64,000 nucleotides of DNA from Spongilla lacustris (lineage: Eukaryota; Porifera; Demospongiae; Spongillida; Spongillidae), in NCBI GenBank assembly GCA_949361645.1, contig OX442432.1, positions 6,716,864 to 6,780,863 on the forward strand. Direction: 5' to 3'. The notes beneath the pieces were generated by a model that saw only the letters and a program-made list of their open reading frames with translations, did not search any database and was not told the DNA's origin. This document shows positions 35,401 to 45,165 of this stretch, in pieces. The stretch's first letter is position 1, and each line of letters begins with the position of its first letter. A program made the position numbers and the translations under genes.

Positions 35401-36442
35401 GTGGTGGGATGACAGGGAAGGTGGTGGGATGACAGGGAAGGTGGTGGGATGACAGGGAAGGTGGTGGGATGACAGGGAAGTTGATAGCAATCCTAACACA
35501 TTGTATGTTTTTCCACTTTGGTTCCTGTTGTTCTTGGGCTGTGGGTTACAAAGCTGGAGCTACAAGAGGTGACCCTTGCTGCCAGCAATGCCGTGGGGCT
35601 CAAGGAAGAGGTGGCCAAGAAGGATGGTACCATAGCCCAGCTCCTGGCCAGGGTCAGCAGCCTACAGGCCTGTCTTGATGAAACACAAGTTCAGCTGATT
35701 AAGCTATCGAGAGATTCCAGTACAAAACTGGACAGGTGAGGGCATTTGGGAAGGTGTCTAGAGTGAGCTTTGATAAGGCGGATTGTTGAGGTCAGAGGTC
35801 TTGTGAAGAACATGGTGGTGCAGTGCATACATGCTGGAAGTCACAGCAAGAGGCAGGAAGTGGTGCGACTCATTGCAAGGATTTTGGAGGTGGCCCCGGA
35901 AGAACTGGACCCTGTACGTTGCATTGTTTGCCACCAGTGCAGTGTTTTATTTTGTTACGTTTTGATTAGAGCCTTGGTAAGGGTTCTGGCTGGTTGACAG
36001 GATTATGGTCAAAGCCCCTCCCACCATCGCCCATCCCATCATCACCAGTTGTGGGTGTTAGTTTTTTTCACCTTTGTATGCAAGCACAGTTTATTGATGC
36101 ACTTCTATGGCAATATAGGGGCATGGTTCATCACTACCATCGCTGTCACAGTTGTTTGTGCACTTCCTTGAGGCAGAGTCTGTTGGAAGCAGACAGGCAG
36201 CTGCCACCCCTCCATCCTCCTCACCCAGCTACATTGACCCAAAGACAGATCCTGACAGGCCGTCGCGCGCAACTGCTGCCACCCTGGCAGGATCCCACAC
36301 CCTCTTCTTTTCCCCACCCCAAACTGTTCCTCCAGCTGTGGCGCCTTCCGATTCTCCCCTCCCCCGTTTGCAGAGTGCAAGAACCAGTTTGACAGGTCAA
36401 AACATTGTATCTCCCCTCTCCCAGTCAGTCTGCAGTACTTAA
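29484..36442 (+). CDS. TRIP11: GMAP-210 (TRIP11), Golgi tether
   Basis: Sixteen exons give 1141 residues: 29484–29577, 29637–29713, 29766–29876, 29940–30194, 30246–30296, 30903–31044, 31433–31557, 32783–33715, 33866–33988, 34058–34585, 34632–34745, 34822–34981, 35049–35152, 35554–35735, 35778–35913, 36152–36442. The N-terminus (M-S-W-F-G-G-G-L-S-S-I-T-S-Q-I-S-S-F-T-K) matches the GMAP-210 curvature-sensing ALPS helix, rich in S, T, G and bulky hydrophobics. Most of the rest is coiled coil. Near the C-terminus a GRAB-like segment (I-A-R-I-L-E-V-A-P-E-E-L-D-P, then F-V-H-F-L-E-A-E-S) resembles the Arf1-binding golgin domain. Human GMAP-210 (1979 residues) tethers small vesicles at the cis-Golgi and carries IFT20. 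This copy has a shorter coiled coil. Assignment rests on the two ends. Confidence 0.85.
30313..30790. repeat. Minisatellite in a TRIP11 intron
   Basis: About 18 units of 25–27 bp containing cccttcacactggtcctctt occupy the intron between exons 5 and 6. Units differ by a G/A change and by the length of a C-run. Confidence 0.9.
31080..31300. repeat. Degenerate 'ACCATTATGACTGCACTGGG' repeat
   Basis: Imperfect copies of a unit of about 27 bp lie in the TRIP11 intron between exons 6 and 7. A poly-C tract follows at 31393–31412. Confidence 0.8.
35165..35480. repeat. 21-bp minisatellite in a TRIP11 intron
   Basis: About 15 units of gatgacagggaaggtggtgg, with a few shortened copies, lie between exons 13 and 14. 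Confidence 0.92.
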
Positions 36443-36646
36443 GAGTATACTGTCAACAAGTGTACCGTAATGGTGTGTTGTCATCACTGTAATGTGATTA
36501 TTTCCAAAAGGAAAACAAAAAAAAAAAAAAAGGATGAGCACCCCATATTAAATTTGCAATAAATTCCAGATCATTTAGATGGTAACAAAGAGATATACTA
36601 AAAGCTAGACACAAAGAGGTCTGTCACACTAGTTGCAAATGGCCCT

Positions 36647-37343
36647 TTAAGCCTTCCTTTCAACTTCATCTGCCAAGGTATTGTAGTCCAAATCCCCCTT
36701 ATCATTGGCTTGGAACTCCAATGAAAGCCCAGTGAATGTTTTCTTGATGGCATCTTTGCTGGATGCATAGATCATCTTATCTCCGATTTTGCTGTCTTCG
36801 GGGCACCTGTGTTGAGGAACATATTCACGTGATTACCAAAATGGCGTGTAGGAAGAAAATAACATCCCTGTATGCACTACGTGCCTCGATTATAATAAAA
36901 CACGGCTATACTAACCAGAAAATGAAGGCCAACTTGTTCAGTTTGCGTCCTTCCTTGCTGGTAAATCCGAAATCGTAGAGAATGTAGCGTGGCTCCTTAC
37001 TTAGCTTAGCACTCAATTCTTGGAAGTTCTTCTTGTCATCATCTCTGTCGTCAGTTACGACTGCATCAGCAGCAAAGTCGAGGGTGATGGTCTTCTTCTT
37101 CTCAATTCTGAAGATAGCGAACTTGTGTACGGACCTGATCTTCATCTCATTGAACAACGCCACTACGGACGCATCGACTTCTACTCCTGACATAGCCTAC
37201 CAGGGAAACAAAATTTAATAAGTACGTTTCAGCCTACTATAGGATGCGCAAGAACGACCGTTGAGCGTACGAAAACAGCCTAACATCATACAGCAAGCAA
37301 GCAAGCAAGCAGGTGTGCTCCATGTCCATCTACAACTCACCAT
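36647..37343 (-). CDS. CFL: ADF/cofilin
   Basis: Three exons, 37343–37341 (the ATG alone), 37196–36916 and 36806–36647, give 147 residues. The second exon starts A-M-S-G-V-E-V, close to the cofilin N-terminus with its regulatory serine. Motifs include a basic helix, Y-I-L-Y-D-F-G, K-L-x-F-I-F-W-C-P-E-D, and the long actin-binding helix K-M-I-Y-A-S-S-K-D-A-I-K-K. An intron directly after the ATG is typical of ADF/cofilin genes in distant lineages and confirms the start. The protein binds and severs actin filaments. It is head-to-head with COA6, 330 bp between start codons, and converges on TRIP11, 204 bp between stop codons. A few residues favour ADF-like over vertebrate cofilin isoforms, but the subfamily is unresolved. 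Confidence 0.95.
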
Positions 37344-37673
37344 TTTGCTCTGCTGCTGTACAAACTTCCTTGTTACAATTCAATCCACACTCAAACAGCT
37401 GACCCCTTGTTTTGTAGTGTGTCTTGGCAGCAGATTAATAGAAACCACTCCAATTTTTCCAAATATGGTGCTGTTGGTGAACTTCGCAAACTATTTCGCA
37501 AATGTTAGTACACTTACGCCGTGTTGCCTCAGTGCACGGTTGGTCACGACCTGGCCAATACTTTCCACCCCGTTTATGGACCAAGTTTATTTTTAGCGTA
37601 CATAATTGTACTACCACGATACTAATACGTAATAGTAAATGCGCTTTGTTTGGAGAAAAAATTAACGTTCTGT

Positions 37674-38031
37674 ATGGGGTGAGTATGATAGCCTTCACAT
37701 GTAAGAACGGCTAGTATTCTGTTGTAGCGATCAGGAAAGGCTAGCCCCAGACTCCAATCAGAGGAAAATATGCTATACGGCCAGAGATGCATTCTACAAG
37801 TGCATGGCAGCGGGTGGCGATGATGAACAAAAGTGTGCTACACAAAAGCAGGAGTATCATACTAATTGTCTGTCGTCATGGGTGAGGCCTTATGCGGCCT
37901 TTATGTGCACCCTTCTTCACTGCACCGTTTCTACTTAGGTCAGACATTTTGATAGGAAAAGGCTTTATGAAGAGTACAAGAAAAAATTAGAGACCGAAGG
38001 ATTTCAGCCTGCCGACTTAAAAAAGACGTAG
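37674..38031 (+). CDS. COA6: COA6, cytochrome c oxidase assembly factor
   Basis: Three exons, 37674–37678, 37728–37881 and 37939–38031, give 83 residues. Only five coding bases, ATGGG, are in exon 1 before a GTGAGT donor. I infer this because exon 2 is open only back to its acceptor and the frame upstream of that stops. The COX6B-type twin-cysteine fold is seen as I-C-Y-T-A-R-D-A-F-Y-K-C (C-x9-C) and C-A-T-Q-K-Q-E-Y-H-T-N-C (C-x10-C), followed by W-V-R-H-F-D-R-K-R. COA6 acts in the mitochondrial intermembrane space in copper delivery to COX2. The size and both C-x9-C and C-x10-C spacings match the family. It converges on SAC3D1, with 159 bp between stop codons. Confidence 0.92.
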
Positions 38032-38190
38032 ATTTTTGACAACGTTAGTGCAAAGGTGAACAAATTGTAGACAGTTTAAACAATTTGTGTGTCAATTCAT
38101 GAATTGTGTAGTCCGTCGTGTGGAGTGTCTGCAATAAAAGAATTTATTTAACCTCTTTGGATAATTTTCTCATAGTTACCTGAGGGCAAA

Positions 38191-39781
38191 CTAGCGTGCC
38201 CTTTTGGAACAAAATGTTTTCTCCTTGGATTTCAATGTCTGTGCATTAGACAGGCATGACGCGACATCAGGGTTGCTACAACACAGGCTGTTAGCTCAAT
38301 GCAACACTCACTGTGTTGTATACAAAACTCAGCAGTTGTGTCAATGCTGTGGAATGCAAGCCACTGCTGAAGCAACCTGGAACCAAGAAGATCATGCCTT
38401 GTCACAGAACACATACAGTACCTCAGCGGAAATGGATTATTCCTGCTGCTGTATGCTGCACATAAGGTCTCCAGGGCCCTTCTTGCAAGTGGATGGCCTT
38501 GTTAGATCATTACAGGACTATGTGTGAAATAGAGAGGAAGCAAACCTTCTTATAGTCGAAACATGAGGGAGAAGGGCACACTGTTCAAGTGCTGACAACT
38601 GCTTTGCAAGTCTGAAGAACCGTACAAAGTTATTATCCACAAATGAGATGCTTACAGAGACTGCAAGCTTGAGTCGCAAGGAATGTCTGCAGTGACGAAC
38701 ATGAACCACAATAAGGTGAAAATATGCAGTTTACTCACTGCCAGTCTGGAGCCTGGCTCATAATCTCACTCATAGCTTCTGTTGACCCTGCGAGGGCACA
38801 TATGTACCAAGGTATACATTGTATGATTGCACGTCCCCCAAGCATACCCAGATTGAGCAGGAGGTAGTAACTTTGAAACTCGTCATGGGTTTCTTCTCTG
38901 GAAATGTAGCACCGAAGTAGCTTCACCAGACACTGCTGAAGCTGAACTGTGTTTAGCTTGGGGTCAAACCCCTCAAGGCTGCAGCAGTACAGTCTGGGGA
39001 GGAGGATACACTGATAGGCAACAAAAAAATAATAGTTTCTGCTTACCTGTACTGCGAGTAAAGGTAAAACCTTATTGAGAGTTTGAGGATGTATTCCAGC
39101 TCATTGCATTCAAGTTGCTATGTGAGTAAGGAGAATGTGGTGACAAAGATGGGAGTGCTGAAGAATTTGAATTATGACTAAATAAGGTAGAAAGGGTATC
39201 TTTTTTTTTTTTTTCTTTGGGGGTGGGTACACCTGATACTTGTATGTGAACTTACTTGGTAGGTGGCATCTTGTCTAACGGCTTGAATCCTATCATTTAC
39301 GAAACCATATACACTGGACCATGGGTGGTCTTGCCTGTCTGCGATGCTGACAATGCCAATAGGAAGTTTTGTTGCGTAACAACAACAAAAACGAAACAAC
39401 CGCAATACTAATACTTCCTAATAAGGTGATCCACGGTCTGAACCAAGACAAGTGCTGGTCGTAGCTCATTGGCGTCTGGAAATTCATGTCCAGCTCCCGC
39501 CCTAACGTACTCCTTTACTGCCAGGTGCGCGGAGGTGCGAGGTCTGCGTGCGCAAGTTAAAAGCTAAAGGCTAAGTAGCGTTGTATACTTTACGTAATAT
39601 ATTTGGGCAGCACGTACTTTCCATCTTGTATTGTTTCGACTTCAAAGACACTCAATCGCCTTTCCTTCTCCCTTCTACGGAAACAGCTAGATGAGCAGAA
39701 CTAATATCCCCAGTGTTCATACCTAACACGCTCCTTTTCAGGGCACATCGTCACACACTTTCCAACTACTCTGTCGCTCAT
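38191..39781 (-). CDS. SAC3D1: SAC3D1-like SAC3/GANP protein
   Basis: Nine exons give 275 residues: 39781–39723, 39674–39618, 39543–39415, 39346–39256, 39117–39047, 38993–38848, 38787–38739, 38686–38546, 38275–38191. The opening G-K-C-V-T-M-C-P-E-K-E-R is the SAC3 family signature. Further matches are A-V-K-E-Y, F-V-N-D-R-I-Q-A-V-R-Q-D, E-Y-I-L-K-L-S-I-R-F-Y-L-Y, L-L-N-L-G-S-T-E-A, and F-V-R-F-F-R-L. Exons 6 and 7 are split by a 60-bp intron that also reads open. The last exon is less certain: it keeps phase but has weak similarity, and human SAC3D1 has a longer tail. SAC3D1 (SHD1) works at centrosomes and spindles. The start codon lies in the target duplication of a transposon, which has displaced the ancestral promoter. 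Confidence 0.85.
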
Positions 39782-39783
39782 AC

Positions 39784-40640
39784 CATAGATATTTAAGTAA
39801 GGGGATTGGAAACGGATCAATGAATCTAATTAGTCACGTACAGTCCATGTTACGCCTACAATTAAAAATTCATATCGTACGCAGCAGCTGTTTTATGGAC
39901 TATAGGGACCGAGACGTCAGGATCACAGGTTCACATCTTTGCGAGTGGTATATGGACAAGCAAAGCCTGGTACCCAAAGCCTTTGTTTTCCAGTCATACT
40001 TTCTTCTACACACTCGTAATGTCTTATACCCATTGCTTAAAAAATAATCAAAAATCGATAAATGCTTCTCTCCTTAGCTTCGTTACCTCTCCTAAGGCGA
40101 TACGGTTAAAGGGAAAATGACAGCCAATAGGCACGTAGCACACTGTGCACATCTATAATATGCAACGTTTAGCGCGCCAGCACCTGTAGAATCGTAGAAA
40201 AAGGTACAGTGCCAAAGTAACTCCATTTACGCTTCTTACGTACTAGAATGGAGGTTGCGAAGTAAAGAACAGTCCGCCGTACACAAAATTAAGGAAAGGC
40301 ATACAGATATGACCTACCAACGACATAGTAGTAACAGAATCGCGCTGAGATGAACTGGTCAAAAATAAAAGGTACAGTCCGTAACCGAGTCGCGTAAGGT
40401 ACTAGAAAATCACGTTCAGCAAGCAAACAATAAGAACAAAGAGCCGTGCCAGTTAAAGAATGGCTTACAGACACGTAGGAAGATGTAATATGACGTTTTA
40501 GGACGAAAACAAATCACACAGTAGCAGCAGTTTTCAAGTCTTCATTGGTTTAAGGGTAATAATAACCGTGTCAAGGAGTGTACGTGTACAATCATGCGCT
40601 CACGTGATGCGTTTCCAATCCCCTTACTTTAATATCTATG
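39784..40640. mobile_element. 857-bp terminal-inverted-repeat element at the SAC3D1 start
   Basis: Inverted ends catagatatttaagtaaggg and, on the right, the complement of catagatattaaagtaaggg match over about 30 bp with one or two differences. A 7-bp direct duplication CTCATAC flanks it (39777–39783 and 40641–40647). The interior has no transposase. It lies between SAC3D1 and CCDC61; without it and one duplication copy the start codons would be about 140 bp apart. Confidence 0.9.
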
Positions 40641-40736
40641 CTCATACCTGCTCGTATACATGCATTTATTACCAACCAAATAATTAACCCCCACAAAATA
40701 TATTAATATTATGGGCGGGTGCATGAGAAATTCTGC

Positions 40737-40744
40737 GCGGGAAA
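40737..40744 (+). promoter_or_regulatory. E2F-like site upstream of CCDC61
   Basis: GCGGGAAA, an E2F/DP core, lies 44 bp before the CCDC61 start codon in the 140 bp left between the transposon and the gene. E2F control would fit a centriole and basal-body gene. This is motif evidence only. Confidence 0.4.
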
Positions 40745-40787
40745 TTTGGTGGCAATAGGCACATACCTAGTTTAAAGGAGACGTTTC

Positions 40788-43700
40788 ATGGACCAGCCAT
40801 GGGACGTAACGACTACCTGGGAATTCAGGGATGCAGAATACGAGGTTTCGGCAAGCAAGTCTGGCGATAGCTTGACTGTGCAGGTGGAAGAAGGACATAC
40901 TGCCGACCAGTGGAGAGGGCAATTTGAGGCAAAACGTTTAAGTCGACCGATTTTATAACGGTAATCCTAATTTTTTTTTTTTTTTGTTACAGATATTGAA
41001 GAACTTACAAGAAAAACTGGAAATTTCAAACAGTTTGCAGTGTTCTTCAACATGTTACAATCAGCTATTACAAAGGTGCGCGAGTATATACATTTAAGAA
41101 AACGCACTCATTCAATACTGTTACAGTCCAGTGCAAGCGTAACCCTGGACTTGCTCACCTACACGGACCTAGAGCTTCTACGAAACAAGAAGTCGGGTTC
41201 AGCGGGCATCTCACCAGCAAAAGGCTCTTCACAGCTGCAATCTAAGAGATACCTTATTCTAACATATAGCGCCGAATTTGATAGGTACTGCTCGATTTTC
41301 CTCGTAGCCTGGTTCTAGAAAGTGCCTGCACACATATATAGGATACATTACCCCTTAGCTCTACCATACGTGGGAAAGCCAGATCCAGTAACGCTCAAAG
41401 AGACTATTCGCAGACTACAACAAGAACTTGCAATCCACACGAAGCAGGTTTGCATCAACAATGAGACTGTGCATCTGTGTGTGAAGAGGTTTACTCTACA
41501 GACAGGCCGTGGACAGAAGCAGTCAGCCTTCATTCGACTCAAACAAGAGTAAATTCAACCAATGGACCTTTATGTGACCATGAAGTGGGCTTGTCTTCTT
41601 GCTAGTTATGATGCCTTGGTTCAAGAGAAAAAGGAACTGGAAGAGGAGTTTGAAAGACTCCGACAGGAAATGAAGCCCGTGAGGGAAGGAAGCCAAACAA
41701 AAGAGATGAACATCCTGAAGAAGGTTATTAAAAACTTGGAGGTAATCATTAACAGCTGATTATTAATGGAGATGGTTTTGACATGCATATGGTCCACATT
41801 GTAGCATAGACCACATCACTAGTGCAGTAGTGATGTTAGCATAGACCACATCACTAGTGCAGTAGTGATGTTAGCATAGACCACATCACTAGTGCAGTAG
41901 TGATGTTAGCATAGACCACATCACTAGTGCAGTAGTGATGTTAGCATAGTTCACATCACTAGTGCAGTGGTGATGTTAGCATAGACCACATCACTAGTGC
42001 AGTGGTGATGTTAGCATAGTTCACATCACTAGTGCAGTAGTGATGTTAGCATAGTTCACATCACTAGTGCAGTGGTGATGTTAGCATAGACCACATCACT
42101 AGTGCAGTGGTGATGTTAGCATAGTTCACATCACTAGTGCAGTAGTGATGTTAGCATAGTTCACATCACTAGTGTAGTGGTGATGTTAGCATAGTTCACA
42201 TCACTAGTGCAGTGATGATGTTAGCATAGACCACATCACTAGTGCAGTGATGATGTTAGCATAGACCACATCACTAGTGCAGTAGTGATGTTAGCATACA
42301 TGTAGACTACATCACTAGTGTGCAGTAGTGATGTTAGCACAGACCACATTGCAATGACGTCAGTTACCATTTACAACAGGAAGACATGTTAAAGGAAAGA
42401 AGCAAGTACCAAAAGCAGATTAGCAAGGCAAACCAAGAAATGCGAGGGCTCTTGGACGAGGTTGGTTCAAAACACAGGGAAATGCCGGGACAAAAATCAA
42501 TTGGTTTCCAGCATCTGATCCTGGTTTTTTTTTTTTGTTCCACAAACCCGATAATCCCAGGATGAGCCCCATACTTTACCACAGGATTATTGCTTTCCAT
42601 TGCACCCGGGATGGAAAATTAATCAGTCTCATGGTATAGTATGGGAATCGCTCAAAAACCAGGATCAGAGGCTGGATTTCCATCCACAATGTTTTTCCTG
42701 TGAGCTAGTGACATCCCTTCTCTCCAGGTAGAAGAGTTACGGTCTTCAGAGCGTACTCTACAAGCTCGAGTTAAGAGTCTCACAAATGAGCTGGCTGTAC
42801 TTAGGCAAAGGTTAGGTCGTTATACAAACTGACTACGCTCTAAAACGTCATGCTCTCTAGTTGGAGGTCAACTTCAGTGGCAGCAAAAAGCAGTGGCAGA
42901 ACTGCTGCTGGCACAAAAGCTCACTTGAGACAGAGATCCTCTTCAATAGAGCGTCGTGCCACAGCAGCTGTTCGATCGAGAACTCCTTCCCCTTCAGGTA
43001 CCCACATAATTTTCCTCCCCTCTCTTCCTCTCCCTTACTCTCCTCTCTTCCTCTCCCTCCTCTCTTCCTCTCCCTCCCTCTCCTCTCTTCCTCTCCCTCC
43101 CTCTCCTCTCTTCCTCTCCCTCCCTCTCCTCTCTTCCTCTCCCTCCCTCTCCTCTCTTCCTCTCCCTCCCTCTCCTCTCTTCCTCTCCCTCCCTCTCCTC
43201 TCTTCCTCTCCCTCCCTCTCCTCTCTTCCTCTCCCTCCCTCTCCTCTCTTCCTCTCCCTCCCTCTCCTCTCTTCCTCTCCCTCCCTCTCCTCTCTTCCTC
43301 TCCCTCCCTCTCCTCTCTTCCTCTCCCTCCCTCTCCTCTCTTCCTCTCCCTCCCTCTCATCTCTTCCTCTCCCCCTCCCCTCTCTACCCTTCTCTCTTCC
43401 CTCTCCCCCCCCCCCCCCCTCTCTTTATCCTTCTCTCTTTCACTCACTCACCAAATACAATTTACTGCCATCAAGGTTTCAAAGGTGCAAGGTTTGATCC
43501 AACAGCATATGTGCAGAATAAACAGAACAAGCAAAGGGAGACCAAGTAAGATATGGGTGGCGATGGGGCCAAGCCTAATATTACCGAGGCTGCACTCTAG
43601 AAGGCCCAATCGTGCAAGGACCAGTACAGGCACAAGGTCACGTAGCAACTCTGCTGATGGCAGGGGGCTGCCCCCTCTTCGATCAACACCAATTGCACCT

Positions 43701-44279
43701 GCAAGCAGTAGGTCCAAGACATTTGGCCCACGCACATCATCAGGTAGGATTACACGTAGATCATTTTATGATTGTCTTTAACGAAGAATTCCTAAGCAGT
43801 GAATGGCAGTGGTTCCAGTAGGGCTTCGTCGAGGAGATCTTCTGTAGATAGTAATGGAAGCCAAAACAGAAGGTCCTTCTCGAAAAGGCAGGTTAAGTAT
43901 ATTTGTTGTTCCCTCTCTGACCTGTGTCTTGTTTAGGTTGTCCCAAGGCAGCAGTGGCGGGAGGAAAAGAAAAACCCCTTTGCAAGCATGGGAAAGTCCC
44001 TCTGCTGTGAGCTCTTTCCTGTGTACATGCAACTAGCTCAACTTACGTTGTCCTTTTTTTGCTCAGGCGTTGGAAAGCAAATCACAATCCAAACCACCAA
44101 AGCATAATGGTATGCCAACATTAACATGCACAATGTGAAGCTATTAATGGCATGTGGCAGATGGTAGCTTATTGGATCAGTCCTCTGAGATGGTGGACAT
44201 TGATGCTCGCCTAAAAGCACTTCAGCAATTCATGAAGCACTCTCTCGATGCCACGAGAGCCCAGGTCACTAACAGGTAG
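40788..44279 (+). CDS. CCDC61: CCDC61 (VFL3), basal-body positioning protein
   Basis: Fifteen exons give 506 residues (human about 512): 40788–40935, 40993–41075, 41127–41284, 41342–41447, 41502–41548, 41606–41741, 42380–42460, 42728–42810, 42861–42997, 43476–43545, 43601–43743, 43800–43896, 43937–44006, 44067–44109, 44161–44279. The N-terminal XRCC4/SAS-6-like head is well conserved: T-A-D-Q-W-R-G-Q-F, T-G-N-F-K-Q-F, V-T-L-D-L-L-T-Y-T-D-L-E, S-K-R-Y-L-I-L-T-Y. A coiled coil and a basic R/S-rich region follow, then G-A-R-F-D-P-T-A-Y-V, and the conserved tail D-I-D-A-R-L-K-A-L-Q-Q-F-M. CCDC61/VFL3 places basal bodies and centriolar satellites. The acceptor of exon 10 could be nine bases later. 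It converges on OPA3, 116 bp between stop codons. Confidence 0.95.
41795..42350. repeat. 35-bp palindromic minisatellite in a CCDC61 intron
   Basis: About 15 units of 35 bp lie between exons 6 and 7. Each contains catcactagtgcagtagtgatg, whose outer eight bases are complementary and can form a hairpin. Main variants are 'tagacc' against 'tagttc' and 'gtagtg' against 'gtggtg'. Confidence 0.93.
42495..42690. mobile_element. Palindromic MITE-like element in a CCDC61 intron
   Basis: The left arm ccagcatctgatcctggttt pairs with the right arm aaaccaggatcagaggctgg. The spacer of about 110 bp holds a poly-T run and no coding content. It has the form of a miniature inverted-repeat element. Confidence 0.65.
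43015..43440. repeat. CT-rich repeat in a CCDC61 intron
   Basis: Near-perfect units of about 20 bp (ctctcctctcttcctctccc) lie between exons 9 and 10, ending in a poly-C run. All frames on both strands stay open, producing false ORFs. Confidence 0.92.
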
Positions 44280-44293
44280 CATTTATTGAACAT

Positions 44294-44330
<37 letters not shown>

Positions 44331-44395
44331 TTGTGTGCACACATCTGATTGGCTCATATTGTCAGCACTGTTATATGCTATATATATGCTATCAG

Positions 44396-45079
44396 CTACC
44401 TCTCTGCTACGACTTTGGCTTCTTGTTTATGTTTGACATCAGTGGATTTAGCTTCACTCTGTTTGGTTTCACTGACAGTTTTGGGGGGTCCCTCTGTCTT
44501 CTTTGGTGGATTTTTTTCAGTTGGGTACTCGGTTGGGTATAGAGTTTTCTTCACTGAGGTCATATCAGCATCCAGTCTGTCTAGCAGAGCCTTCATATCT
44601 TCGAGGTCCTTTTTCCTGGCTTGCTCTTTCCTCTCTTCCTTCTTCACGCTTTTGTTATACTCGTAAAGAACGAAAACGGCTGCCACAGAGAAGATAAATG
44701 CTTCTCCAATCAACTCGGCGCCAACTTCGGTTGCCCGCTCTTCCTTCAGCGGCTGCACTTGGGCCGGGCCCTTCGCACCCATCAGTCGCATCTTCACAAA
44801 CATCTCGAGTCTATGGAATCCTGAAAAATGCATTTCATTCGTTTACATAGCGGTGTATACACATTGATGCTACAGCATATGGACTCCATCTTTTGAGCCT
44901 TTCGAGCAAAGGTCGTATGCAGAGCACAACACGTCCTTACCTTGTGCCGTGGGCATGATTATGTATGATTTCACAAATGGAGTCTGCTTCGCTAGTTGTT
45001 GCAGCCTCACAGATATGGGCTTGGAGATCTGTCTCACGACGAGATACAAGATCTTCCCCAAAGGAAATGCAACAACCAT
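44396..45079 (-). CDS. OPA3: OPA3-like mitochondrial membrane protein
   Basis: Two exons, 45079–44941 and 44820–44396, give 187 residues (human 179). The N-terminus (M-V-V-A-F-P-L-G-K-I-L-Y-L-V-V-R-Q-I-S-K-P-I) matches the OPA3 mitochondrial targeting segment. Exon 2 begins G-F-H-R-L-E-M and carries the family core: V-K-M-R-L-M-G, P-L-K-E-E-R-A-T-E-V-G-A-E-L-I-G-E-A-F-I-F, followed by a hydrophobic segment (S-V-A-A-V-F-V-L-Y-E-Y) and a charged coiled tail. The C-terminal 50 residues are K/E/T/P-rich and not conserved. OPA3 acts in mitochondrial membrane organisation; human mutations cause optic atrophy. The start codon lies only 86 bp after the NUP133 stop on the same strand, so it may share that transcript. 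Confidence 0.93.
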
Positions 45080-45165
45080 CCTCTATTTGAACACCCCTTC
45101 CTTGTGCTCTCGCCCTAACTATTCCGAATTATTAAGGTCAATAATACAATTAAGTATTATTAATA

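Noticed and set aside
38739..38926. A continuous SAC3D1 frame through 38788–38847
   Set aside because: Removing 60 bases with GTATGC…TCGCAG restores the family motif L-N-L-G-S-x-E-A, so I treat the piece as an intron that happens to stay open.
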